Below, in pieces: positions 1 through 6,820 of a stretch of DNA of 6,933 bases. The notes under the pieces are model-generated. The model worked only from the letters and a program-made list of their open reading frames with translations, did not search any database and was not told the origin of the DNA. The number at the start of each line of letters is the position of its first letter. The stretch's first letter is position 1. The translations under genes were made by a program, and so were the position numbers. Origin of the DNA: an uncultured Flavobacteriales bacterium (GTDB lineage Bacteria > Bacteroidota > Bacteroidia > Flavobacteriales_D > Sanyastnellaceae); the NCBI GenBank assembly GCA_937897625.1, contig CALCNZ010000173.1:1-6933 (forward strand), given 5' to 3'.

Positions 1-1
1 A

Positions 2-82
2 ATTAATTTCAGCAACTACGGTGCAGGAATTTATATTGTGACCGATGAAGAAGGAAATAAACTGAGAATAATAAAAGAATAA
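2..82 (+). CDS. C-terminal fragment of a secreted protein with a T9SS type A sorting domain
   Basis: This is the 3' end of a gene that starts left of the window: 26 codons are open from base 2 to the TAA at 80-82. The visible tail includes NYGAGIYIVTDEEGNKLRII followed by KE. A turn followed by GIYIV, an acidic/glycine turn and a final basic strand ending near IIK is the usual pattern of the type IX secretion C-terminal domain (Por secretion tail family). Such a tail directs the protein across the outer membrane, after which it is normally cleaved and the protein is released or anchored. The function of the rest of the protein cannot be seen. The call rests on a short motif, so another beta-rich C-terminus is possible. 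The gene converges on queE, with a shared terminator between them. Confidence 0.7.
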   Translation: MNFSNYGAGIYIVTDEEGNKLRIIKE

Positions 83-84
83 AG

Positions 85-116
85 TAATCAGGGTGAATGA
101 TTATTCACCCTGATTA
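85..116. terminator. Bidirectional hairpin terminator between the T9SS-tail gene and queE
   Basis: A perfect 14-bp inverted repeat (85-98 pairing with 103-116) encloses a 4-nt loop. It begins three bases after the stop codon of the left gene and ends one base before the queE stop codon on the other strand. The arms have a GC-rich core (CAGGGTG / CACCCTG) with A/T-rich ends. Neither side has a long T-tract: the plus strand continues TAATTATTC and the minus strand continues toward ACTTTATTC. Perfect symmetry and placement between two convergent stop codons make a shared terminator the natural reading. The stem would also protect both mRNA 3' ends. Confidence 0.85.
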
Positions 117-117
117 A

Positions 118-726
118 TTATTCAACTCCCATGTATTTATGAATTTGAAGGCCCACACGCCAGTGTGTTTTTTTTAATACCCACTCGAAAATAAGCGGAA
201 GCATAACTTCTCGTTTTTCCCATTCCGGCTGCATGAACCACTGCGCATGTTCGTTCATACGTGCAGACAATTCATGAGACCATTCAATGTCGGACTTGTG
301 ATTAATCACAACCTTCAATTCATTCGACACTTGGAAATACTCTTCCAACGGCGCTTTAAATTTTTTGGGTGAAAAGGTAATCCAATCGAATAGACCGGTT
401 AGTTTTTGTGTCCCGCTGGTTTCTATATGAATGCGAAGTCCAACATTCCGAAGTGCTTCTGTCAATGGCGCCAAATCATGCATGGTGGGCTCACCTCCTG
501 TGACAATAACAACGTTCACCCCACTTCCAACGGCTGCTTCGACAAGGGATTCAAGAGATACAAGCGGATGCTTTTCTTTGTCCCAACTCTCCTTCACGTC
601 GCACCAAACACACCCCACATCGCATCCTGCTAAGCGAATAAAAAAACTTGGAACACCCGAATGCACACCTTCACCCTGAACACTGGTGAAGGTTTCCATA
701 ACCGGGTATTTCACTTCAGAACTCAA
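118..726 (-). CDS. queE: 7-carboxy-7-deazaguanine synthase QueE (radical SAM)
   Basis: QueE converts 6-carboxy-5,6,7,8-tetrahydropterin to 7-carboxy-7-deazaguanine, a step toward preQ0 and queuosine in tRNA. The 202-residue protein has the family layout. A substrate-end motif SVQGEGVHSG lies at 15-24, and the radical-SAM cluster motif CX3CX2C is C35, C39 and C42. The SAM-binding TGGEPT is at 76-81, ETSG at 102-105, SPKK at 119-122, and the C-terminal QIHKY at 194-198. The longest frame starts at a TTG (724-726) that overlaps the rimO TGA by 4 nt, a typical coupling arrangement. A GTG at 712-714 would give MKYPVMETF and an ATG at 697-699 would give METF, and either could be the true start because family members often begin just before PVMETF. 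It is the last gene of the ftsY-rimO-queE unit and ends beside a terminator. Partners queC, queD and queF are not in the window. Confidence 0.93.
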   Translation of the reverse strand: MSSEVKYPVMETFTSVQGEGVHSGVPSFFIRLAGCDVGCVWCDVKESWDKEKHPLVSLESLVEAAVGSGVNVVIVTGGEPTMHDLAPLTEALRNVGLRIHIETSGTQKLTGLFDWITFSPKKFKAPLEEYFQVSNELKVVINHKSDIEWSHELSARMNEHAQWFMQPEWEKREVMLPLIFEWVLKKTHWRVGLQIHKYMGVE

Positions 727-2036
727 GCTTTAATTTTTCCAATTAAATCGTAATGTTCTGCACGAACAATTTCAATGTTGGCAAAATCACCCACGCGTAA
801 GTACCCTTCCGACTTCGGAACAACCACTTCGTTGTCTACCTCAGGAGAATCGAATTCAGTGCGACCGATGTAATAATCTCCTTCCATTTTATCTACTAAA
901 ACCTTGAAGGTCTTGCCCACTTTCGCTTCATTCAACTCCAATGAAATATGCGATTGCACTTCCATAATTTCGTCGGCACGTTTCTTCTTCGTTTTGGCTG
1001 AAACATCGTCGTTCAATGCAAACGCCGTTGTATTCTCTTCATGGCTGTAGGTAAACACACCCAATCGCTCGAATCGAGATTGCTCAATCCATTTCAACAA
1101 TTCTTTGTGATCGGCAGCTGTCTCACCAGGGAATCCTGTAATCAAGGTCGTGCGAATAGCAATATCTGGAACCTTCATGCGAATATCCTGAATAAGCGCA
1201 TCGGTCTTCTCTCTCGTAATACCGCGCTTCATGGCTTGCAACATTTTTGTTGTTCCATGTTGAAGGGGCATGTCTAAATATTTGCAGATGTTGTCTCTTT
1301 CATTCATAACATCCAACACATCCATCGGGAATCCACTCGGAAAAGCATATTGAAGGCGAATCCAATCGATTCCCTCCACATCTGAAAGACGTTTCAATAA
1401 TTCTGAAAGCGTGCGTTTCTTTTCAATGTCTAATCCGTAATATGTTAAATCCTGTGCAATAAGCACCAATTCTTTGGTACCGTTAGCCGCCAATGATTTC
1501 GCGTTCTTCACGAGCTGATCCATTGGTGTGCTCACGTGCTTTCCGCGCATTAGCGGTATGGCACAGAACGAACACGGACGATCACATCCTTCCGCAATTT
1601 TGAAATATGCGAAGTGACTTGGCGTGGTTAACAAGCGCTCACCCACCAATTCCGTTTTGTAATCGGCCTTCAACGTTTTCAATAAACGTGGAAGATCGCG
1701 TGTTCCGAAAAACGCATCCACCTCTGGAATGTCTTTTTCCAATTCAGGCTTGTAGCGCTCACTCAAACATCCCGTCACGTATAGCTTCGAAACATTCCCC
1801 TTCTCCTTTTCTTTCGCCCAAGCTAAAATGGTGTTGATGCTTTCTTCTTTCGCGTTATCAATGAAACCGCAGGTATTGATAATTACAATTTCAGAATCTA
1901 CTTCTTCCGATTCATGCTCTACGTCGAAGGCATTGGCCTTCAACTGCGCCATCATGATTTCCGAATCGAATATATTCTTCGCGCAACCCAAGGTTACTAC
2001 ATTCACCTTGTTTTTCTTGAGGGTCTTCGTTTTCAT
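723..2036 (-). CDS. rimO: Ribosomal protein S12 methylthiotransferase RimO
   Basis: RimO adds a methylthio group to the beta-carbon of a conserved aspartate of ribosomal protein S12, using two [4Fe-4S] clusters and SAM. The 437 residues match the usual length and three-domain plan. The N-terminal MTTase domain has its cluster cysteines at C18 (TLGCAKN), C56 (NTCGF) and C90 (TGCLSER). The radical-SAM core has C151, C155 and C158 (EGCDRPCSFC), followed by IPLMRGKH. A TRAM domain occupies about 373-437. The motifs LIAQDLTYYG and GFPGET support RimO over its tRNA-modifying paralogue MiaB, as does the close fit to Bacteroidota RimO. The ATG at 2034-2036 shares one base with the ftsY stop (TAATG), and the TGA overlaps the queE start. 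No residue expected for catalysis is missing. Confidence 0.96.
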   Translation of the reverse strand: MKTKTLKKNKVNVVTLGCAKNIFDSEIMMAQLKANAFDVEHESEEVDSEIVIINTCGFIDNAKEESINTILAWAKEKEKGNVSKLYVTGCLSERYKPELEKDIPEVDAFFGTRDLPRLLKTLKADYKTELVGERLLTTPSHFAYFKIAEGCDRPCSFCAIPLMRGKHVSTPMDQLVKNAKSLAANGTKELVLIAQDLTYYGLDIEKKRTLSELLKRLSDVEGIDWIRLQYAFPSGFPMDVLDVMNERDNICKYLDMPLQHGTTKMLQAMKRGITREKTDALIQDIRMKVPDIAIRTTLITGFPGETAADHKELLKWIEQSRFERLGVFTYSHEENTTAFALNDDVSAKTKKKRADEIMEVQSHISLELNEAKVGKTFKVLVDKMEGDYYIGRTEFDSPEVDNEVVVPKSEGYLRVGDFANIEIVRAEHYDLIGKIKA

Positions 2037-3004
2037 TATTTTGTTTTACCTGCGAATAAACTATCTACAAACTCAAATCTGTTGAAGACCTGAAGATCAC
2101 CAGCCTGCTCACCCACTCCTATGAATCGAACGGGAATATTAAACTGATCTGAAATTCCAATCACCACTCCGCCCTTCGCAGTGCCATCTATTTTCGTAAT
2201 GGCCAACGACGAAACTTCGGTAGCGGCAGTGAACTGCTTGGCTTGCTCAAAAGCATTTTGTCCGGTTGAACCGTCTAAAACTAACATCACGTCGTGCGGC
2301 GCATTCGGAACAACCTTCTGCATGACGCGCTTAATTTTCGTGAGTTCATTCATAAGACCCACCTTGTTATGCAAACGACCGGCGGTATCAATGATTACCA
2401 CATCGGTTTTTTTTGCAACTGCCGATTGAAGCGTATCGAACGCAACGGCCGCAGGATCTGCATTCATAGCTTGAGCCACAATTTCAACGTTTGCGCGCTC
2501 GGCCCAAATTTTCAATTGATCAATAGCTGCTGCGCGAAACGTATCGGCCGCTCCCAGCACAACTTTTTTTCCTTGTTGTTGAAGTTGATACGCCATCTTG
2601 CCTATCGTTGTGGTCTTTCCAACGCCATTCACGCCAACTACCATAATCACATAAGGCATTCCATCTGTGGCTGGTATGAAAATTTCTTCGCTCTCTTCTC
2701 CATCATGACCCACAAGCATTTGCGCAATTTCGTCGCGCAGGACTTGATTCAACTGATCGGAAGGCATTGACTTTTCTTGACGAACGCGCTCTTGAATGCG
2801 CTTAATAATCTTCTCTGTTGTATCTGTTCCAACATCCGATGTGATTAGAATTTCTTCCAATTCATCAAGCATTTCTTCGTCAACATGCGCCTTACCTGTT
2901 ATTATTCGCGCAAGCTTCCCGAAAAAACCTTCACGGGTGCGTTCAAGACCAAGATCTAACTTGTCTTTTTTTTCTTTCGAAAAGAGGCGTTTGAAGAAAC
3001 TCAT
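2036..3004 (-). CDS. ftsY: Signal recognition particle receptor FtsY
   Basis: FtsY is the membrane-associated SRP receptor. Its GTPase pairs with Ffh so that translating ribosomes are delivered to the Sec translocon. The 322-residue protein starts with a basic amphipathic stretch (FFKRLFSKEKK, residues 3-13), then the helical N domain to about residue 100. The NG GTPase follows: P-loop GVNGVGKTT at 124-132, DTFRAAA at 154-160, DTAGR at 206-210, TKIDGTAKGG at 270-279, and the closing motif GVGEQAGDL near 296-304. The long acidic A domain of E. coli FtsY is absent, as in many short FtsY proteins, so membrane contact probably relies on the basic N-terminus. The ATG lies at 3002-3004. It follows DUF4295 with a terminator-like hairpin between them and overlaps rimO by 1 nt. 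Confidence 0.97.
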   Translation of the reverse strand: MSFFKRLFSKEKKDKLDLGLERTREGFFGKLARIITGKAHVDEEMLDELEEILITSDVGTDTTEKIIKRIQERVRQEKSMPSDQLNQVLRDEIAQMLVGHDGEESEEIFIPATDGMPYVIMVVGVNGVGKTTTIGKMAYQLQQQGKKVVLGAADTFRAAAIDQLKIWAERANVEIVAQAMNADPAAVAFDTLQSAVAKKTDVVIIDTAGRLHNKVGLMNELTKIKRVMQKVVPNAPHDVMLVLDGSTGQNAFEQAKQFTAATEVSSLAITKIDGTAKGGVVIGISDQFNIPVRFIGVGEQAGDLQVFNRFEFVDSLFAGKTK

Positions 3005-3015
3005 AGTGCAGGTCT

Positions 3016-3053
3016 AAAATAAAAAAAAGGCCTTTCCAAAGGAAAAGCCTTTT
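3016..3053 (-). terminator. Intrinsic terminator or attenuator between DUF4295 and ftsY
   Basis: A 13-position stem (3025-3037 with 3041-3053) encloses a 3-nt loop. In the minus-strand transcript twelve positions are Watson-Crick pairs and one is a G-U pair; in a plus-strand transcript that position would be a C-A mismatch. On the minus strand the stem runs straight into a U-rich tract (the A-rich plus-strand run 3016-3028), while the plus-strand side has no comparable tract. It therefore works for transcription coming from rpmG and DUF4295, and lies 19 nt past the DUF4295 stop. It should limit read-through into ftsY-rimO-queE, setting ribosomal-protein output above that of the downstream genes, or it ends the transcript outright. 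Confidence 0.82.
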
Positions 3054-3072
3054 AACGTATTTCTAACAGCGA

Positions 3073-3228
3073 TTAGCCTTTAGCAAACCACTCGCCGATT
3101 TTATCATTGTGTACAATTTCCTCTTTGAAGGAATATGAGCCTGACTTCGCAGACTTCACCATTTTAATAACTTTGGTGTGGTTCTTACCACCACCAGTTT
3201 GCAGGGTCGCAACTACTTTCTTTGCCAT
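3073..3228 (-). CDS. DUF4295 family small protein
   Basis: A 51-codon gene starts at the ATG at 3226-3228 and ends with TAA at 3073-3075. The protein begins MAKKVVATLQTGGGKNHTKV and ends with KIGEWFAKG. It is basic, lysine-rich, without cysteines, signal peptide or membrane segment. The start MAKKVVATLQ, the central IKMVKSAKSG.YSFKEEIV and the length match the DUF4295 family. That family is found in Bacteroidota, typically between rpmG and ftsY as here. Its function is not known to me. The small size, basic charge and fixed place in a ribosomal-protein transcript suggest a ribosome-associated protein, which is inference. It begins 9 nt after the rpmG stop codon and almost certainly shares its transcript. 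Confidence 0.92.
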   Translation of the reverse strand: MAKKVVATLQTGGGKNHTKVIKMVKSAKSGSYSFKEEIVHNDKIGEWFAKG

Positions 3229-3237
3229 GACTTAAGC

Positions 3238-3420
3238 TTATTTGATTTCTTTATGAACCGTCATTCTCTTCAAAATCGGGTTGAATTTTTTCTTCTCTAA
3301 GCGCTCAGGAGTATTCTTCCTGTTCTTAGTAGTGATGTAGCGGCTTGTGCCGGGCATGCCAGACTCTTTGTGTTCTGTGCACTCCATTATAACTTGTATT
3401 CTATTACCTTTCTTAGCCAT
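3238..3420 (-). CDS. rpmG: 50S ribosomal protein L33
   Basis: L33 is a small protein of the large ribosomal subunit near the E site. The 60-residue sequence has the typical core: [20 protein letters not shown], then [19 protein letters not shown] and the ending [10 protein letters not shown]. Only one cysteine (C14) is present, so it lacks the two CXXC pairs of the zinc-binding form and is the zinc-independent type, which does not depend on zinc supply. The ATG is at 3418-3420, only about 13 nt after the predicted transcription start, so the leader is very short and has no Shine-Dalgarno sequence. It is the first gene of the minus-strand block. rpmB (L28), its usual upstream partner in this phylum, is not here; the gap to ftsK is too short to hold it. 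Confidence 0.97.
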   Translation of the reverse strand: MAKKGNRIQVIMECTEHKESGMPGTSRYITTKNRKNTPERLEKKKFNPILKRMTVHKEIK

Positions 3421-3439
3421 TGTTGCAGAAATTGGACGG

Positions 3440-3469
3440 CAAATATACGTAGAATATTGAGAATTGCAA
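3440..3469 (-). promoter_or_regulatory. Bacteroidota-type promoter of the rpmG transcript
   Basis: On the minus strand a perfect TAnnTTTG -7 element (TATATTTG, bases 3447 down to 3440) is preceded by TTG at 3469-3467, with 19 nt between them. That agrees with the consensus for the primary sigma factor of this phylum (TTG or TTTG at -33, about 17-21 nt, then TAnnTTTG). Transcription would start near 3433 and leave a leader of roughly 13 nt before rpmG. Confidence 0.75.
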
Positions 3470-3607
3470 CTATGCTATTCATTTTTTTCGACTATTCTCA
3501 CGTTCTTCCTTTCACATAGCCACAAATCTATGTTAATAAGACACAACACCCCCTGCTTTTTCTGTTGTTCTACTGAATAATTTCACACATCCATACATCT
3601 GTACATT
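3470..3607 (+). other. Upstream region of ftsK, no clear promoter found
   Basis: This is the ftsK side of the divergent intergenic region. An in-frame TAA at 3578-3580 limits how far upstream ftsK can start. I looked for TAnnTTTG and found only imperfect matches: TATGTTAA near 3530, TAATTTCA near 3578, and TACATTTTG at 3602-3610. The last has one extra T and would start transcription inside the assigned gene. None has a TTG at the right distance. No RNA gene, Shine-Dalgarno sequence or sizeable inverted repeat is visible. The stretch is pyrimidine-rich on the plus strand, with a T-run at about 3482-3488. Confidence 0.4.
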
Positions 3608-6166
3608 TTGGCTAAAAAAAGAAAAGGCGAGGTCGATACTTCCGCCGAATTTGAAGATAGAAACGAGCACTTGAATCGCGACGTACGCTCTATGCGCATT
3701 GCAGGATTGGCCGTTCTTTTGTTCTCGGCATTTACGGCGTTTGCCTGCATTTCCTATTTGTTTTCTGGCGCACATGACCAACAATTATTCGTTGGAAGCG
3801 GCGGATTGAATGAATCCTATCACAATTGGATGGGTGGACTTGGCGCACGTTGGGCCCATGCACTTATGTTCCACTTTGCAGGAATAGCAGCACTTTGTAT
3901 TCCTCTTTTGATTTTCCTCATTGGCATGCGATTGTTAACCGGGAAACATCTTCTTCCATTTTTGAAGACTTTGCGCGTATGCGTTGGAATAATGCTCTTC
4001 GTTCCGCTTGCCATTGGGTTCTTCGCACACCGCACCAACCCTGTCCCTTTCGACCACATTGAAATTTTAATCAACGGATTGTTTGTCGGCGGATATGGCG
4101 TTGTGGCCACACACTTTTGTGTTTCGCACTTGGGTTGGATGGGCACGCTACTCGGAATTATTTTCGTGGTGCTTGTCTTCTTCATTGTGAATTTCAATCA
4201 CCATGTAGATACCTTCATAGCTCGACTTGGTGTTCTTTTTAGATCGAAACCAAAAGCAGACAAGCCTCGAATTATTGAGGAAGAAAACGACGAGGAAGAA
4301 GTTCCTTTTCACCCCATCGTTAACACCGAAGAAACTACGGTTGAAGTGAAGGCCGAAGCAATTCCTACTTACACGCCTGAGCCCGAACCTGAGCCCGAAG
4401 TTTATGAAGTTGTAATCGATGAAGAGACACCTGCGCAAGCAACTTCTTTCGACTTCGACAATCCAATGGAACCACAGCCGGCCTTCGAACTAATAGAGGA
4501 AGAAGAAAGCACTTCCGATGGGTTTGAATTAGATCCTGTTTCAACAGGAGGATCAACCATCTTCGAAGACGACGATATGGGAGACCTCGGAATTGAAATC
4601 GCACCGGTTGTTCAGGCTGAAGAGCTGAGCTCCGACGAAATTGAAAGTACCGAATTCGGTGAATACGATCCGAAGCTTGACCTTTCACGCTACCAACTTC
4701 CATCCATTGATTTACTTCAGAATTACGGCGGAAATGGACCTCAGATTTCGAAGGAAGAACTGGAAGAAAACAAGAACCGAATTATTGAAACGCTCAATCA
4801 CTATAAGATTGAGATTGCTAAGATTAAAGCCACCATCGGACCAACCGTAACGTTGTATGAAATCGTTCCAGCTCCTGGTGTTCGTATTTCTAAAATCAAA
4901 AGTTTGGAAGACGACATCGCGCTTTCCCTTGCTGCATTGGGCATTCGTATCATAGCGCCCATTCCAGGAAAAGGAACAATTGGTATTGAAGTTCCGAACA
5001 GCAAGCCCGATGTGGTTTCTATGCGTTCGTTGATCGCGAGCGACAAGTTTCAAAATGCAGACATGGAGCTTCCGTTGGTGTTGGGGAAAACCATTTCGAA
5101 CGACATCTTTGTTACCGATTTAACCAAGATGCCGCACTTACTCATGGCTGGTGCTACCGGTCAAGGTAAGTCGGTTGGATTGAACGCTATCTTGGTTTCT
5201 TTACTCTATCGCAAGCATCCATCGCAGGTAAAGTTCGTGTTGGTTGATCCGAAGAAAGTAGAACTTACCCTTTTCAATAAAATTGAAAGACATTTCCTGG
5301 CGAAACTGCCTGATGAAGCGGAAGCGATTATCACAGACACGAGCAAAGCTGTAAAAACGTTGAATTCGTTGTGTGTGGAAATGGACGAGCGCTACGAACT
5401 TTTGAAAACAGCGGAGTGCCGAACCATTAAGGAATACAATGCGAAATTCATTTCTAGAAAATTAAATCCGAACAACGGGCACCGCTTCCTTCCCTACATT
5501 GTGTTGGTTGTAGATGAGTTCGCCGATTTGATCATGACCGCAGGTCGCGAGGTGGAAACACCCATTGCTCGTCTCGCTCAGTTGGCGCGTGCCATCGGAA
5601 TTCACTTGATTATTGCCACGCAGCGTCCTTCGGTAAATATTATTACAGGAACCATTAAAGCGAACTTCCCTGCGCGTATTGCGTTCCGTGTGACTTCGAA
5701 GATTGACTCGCGCACTATTCTCGACGCAGGAGGTGCAGACCAATTGATTGGTCGAGGTGATATGCTTTTAAGTACAGGGAATGATTTGATTCGCCTGCAA
5801 TGCGGATTCGTTGACACACCCGAGGTACAAGCCATAACTGAATTCATTGGAAGTCAGCAAGGTTATGCGCACGCTTTCCATCTTCCAGAAGTTGCTGATG
5901 AAAATTCAATGGAAATAGGTAATTTTGACAACTCGGAACGTGATTCATTGTTTGAGGAAGCAGCGAAGGTCATTGTGTTAAGTCAGCAAGGATCGGCCTC
6001 TCTTCTTCAACGAAAACTGAAATTGGGTTATAACAGAGCAGGCCGATTGATAGACCAATTGGAAGCTGCTGGACTTATTGGCCCCTTCGAAGGGAGCAAG
6101 GCTCGGAAGGTTTTAATACCGGATGAAATTGCTTTGGAACAGTTCTTGAAAAACCTGCGTGATTAA
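3608..6166 (+). CDS. ftsK: DNA translocase FtsK
   Basis: FtsK anchors at the division septum and pumps chromosomal DNA, directed by polar sequence motifs, so that sister termini are cleared and XerCD can resolve dimers. The 852 residues show the full plan. A basic N-terminus leads into four or five membrane segments (about 30-52, 85-110, 124-140, 153-170, 175-196). A long acidic linker (about 220-355) includes the PEPEPEPE run at 257-264. The alpha/beta motor follows, with Walker A GATGQGKS at 515-522, Walker B LVVDE at 633-637, TQRPS at 671-675 and FPARIAFRV at 687-695. The winged-helix gamma domain (about 788-850) contains LKLGYNRAGRLIDQLEAAG. The start is a TTG at 3608-3610 giving MAKKRK. 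The first in-frame ATG (residue 29, MRIAG) would trim only the cytoplasmic basic lead. lolA follows after 12 nt, so the two are probably cotranscribed. Confidence 0.97.
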   Translation: MAKKRKGEVDTSAEFEDRNEHLNRDVRSMRIAGLAVLLFSAFTAFACISYLFSGAHDQQLFVGSGGLNESYHNWMGGLGARWAHALMFHFAGIAALCIPLLIFLIGMRLLTGKHLLPFLKTLRVCVGIMLFVPLAIGFFAHRTNPVPFDHIEILINGLFVGGYGVVATHFCVSHLGWMGTLLGIIFVVLVFFIVNFNHHVDTFIARLGVLFRSKPKADKPRIIEEENDEEEVPFHPIVNTEETTVEVKAEAIPTYTPEPEPEPEVYEVVIDEETPAQATSFDFDNPMEPQPAFELIEEEESTSDGFELDPVSTGGSTIFEDDDMGDLGIEIAPVVQAEELSSDEIESTEFGEYDPKLDLSRYQLPSIDLLQNYGGNGPQISKEELEENKNRIIETLNHYKIEIAKIKATIGPTVTLYEIVPAPGVRISKIKSLEDDIALSLAALGIRIIAPIPGKGTIGIEVPNSKPDVVSMRSLIASDKFQNADMELPLVLGKTISNDIFVTDLTKMPHLLMAGATGQGKSVGLNAILVSLLYRKHPSQVKFVLVDPKKVELTLFNKIERHFLAKLPDEAEAIITDTSKAVKTLNSLCVEMDERYELLKTAECRTIKEYNAKFISRKLNPNNGHRFLPYIVLVVDEFADLIMTAGREVETPIARLAQLARAIGIHLIIATQRPSVNIITGTIKANFPARIAFRVTSKIDSRTILDAGGADQLIGRGDMLLSTGNDLIRLQCGFVDTPEVQAITEFIGSQQGYAHAFHLPEVADENSMEIGNFDNSERDSLFEEAAKVIVLSQQGSASLLQRKLKLGYNRAGRLIDQLEAAGLIGPFEGSKARKVLIPDEIALEQFLKNLRD

Positions 6167-6178
6167 TAAAAAAACAAA

Positions 6179-6820
6179 ATGAAAAATCTATTTCTAGCGT
6201 TCGCACTTCTTGCAACGTTTTCTCTTCAAGCTCAGACCTCTAAAGAAATCTTAGATAAAATTTCTACCAAAGCAAAATCGTGGGCAACCACCTCTTCAGA
6301 CTTCAGCTCTGAACTTAGCAATCCGAAAACTGGAAAAGTGACCAAGCAAAACGGCACTGTGAAAGTAAAAGGAAAAAAATATCAATTAGCCCTTCCAGAC
6401 TACGCTGTTTATTGCGACGGCGCAACGGTTTGGACCTACAACAAAAAATCGAACTCGTGTTCGATTGACAACTTAGCCGACGTTAAGGACGGTGGATTCG
6501 ATCCATCTGAAATGTATACCATCTGGAACAAAGACTTCAAGCATGAAATGAAAAACACCAACGCCACCATTGACGGCATTGCGTGTTATGAAATTGCACT
6601 GTATCCTTTGAACCCAAAATCAAAATCGTTTCACACGGTGACTTTATTCGTAGATAAAGCGAAAATGGAATTGGTGAAGGTGAATGTGAAGACCCGTGAA
6701 AACGCCGATGTTACGTACAAGATCAAAAACTTCAAAGCGAATCCTGCAATTAACGACGGTGACTTCAAATTCAATCAAGCGGGATTCCCTGGCGTGAAGA
6801 TGGTGGATAACCGCTTGTAA
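6179..6820 (+). CDS. lolA: Outer-membrane lipoprotein carrier protein, LolA family
   Basis: LolA is a periplasmic chaperone that takes lipoproteins released by LolCDE from the inner membrane and carries them to the outer membrane. The 213-residue product starts with a Sec signal peptide (basic MKN, hydrophobic 4-15, likely cleavage after SLQA at residue 18). There is no lipobox cysteine, which fits a soluble periplasmic protein. The family pattern follows: an N-terminal helix with KEILDKIS, a strand-rich half-barrel, DGATVWTYNKKSNS at 80-93, and the ending PGVKMVDNRL at 204-213. Three cysteines (79, 94, 136) remain after cleavage. The start is ATG at 6179-6181, preceded by an A-rich leader and no Shine-Dalgarno sequence. 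The ftsK-lolA pairing recurs in Bacteroidota. The stop codon touches a tandem repeat array, and the last codons share 10 nt with it. Confidence 0.92.
   Translation: MKNLFLAFALLATFSLQAQTSKEILDKISTKAKSWATTSSDFSSELSNPKTGKVTKQNGTVKVKGKKYQLALPDYAVYCDGATVWTYNKKSNSCSIDNLADVKDGGFDPSEMYTIWNKDFKHEMKNTNATIDGIACYEIALYPLNPKSKSFHTVTLFVDKAKMELVKVNVKTRENADVTYKIKNFKANPAINDGDFKFNQAGFPGVKMVDNRL

Noticed and set aside
2294..2770. 158-codon plus-strand frame inside ftsY
   Set aside because: It lies entirely antisense to a gene with all FtsY GTPase motifs, resembles no family I know, and has the composition expected of a shadow frame.
3421..3607. Small RNA or riboswitch in the divergent intergenic region
   Set aside because: No substantial inverted repeat or known aptamer-like pattern was seen, and the predicted rpmG leader is only about 13 nt.
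3602..3610. TACATTTTG as the ftsK -7 promoter element
   Set aside because: The spacing has one T too many for TAnnTTTG, no TTG lies at the expected distance upstream, and transcription would begin inside the gene unless the start is the ATG at residue 29.
3533..3784. Minus-strand 83-codon frame spanning the ftsK start
   Set aside because: It overlaps the ftsK coding start in antisense and has no recognisable domain. It might seem to fill the missing rpmB place, but the sequence has no L28 features.
3820..4438. Minus-strand frames of 125 and 96 codons opposite ftsK
   Set aside because: Both are antisense to the membrane and linker part of ftsK, have odd composition and no recognisable motif.
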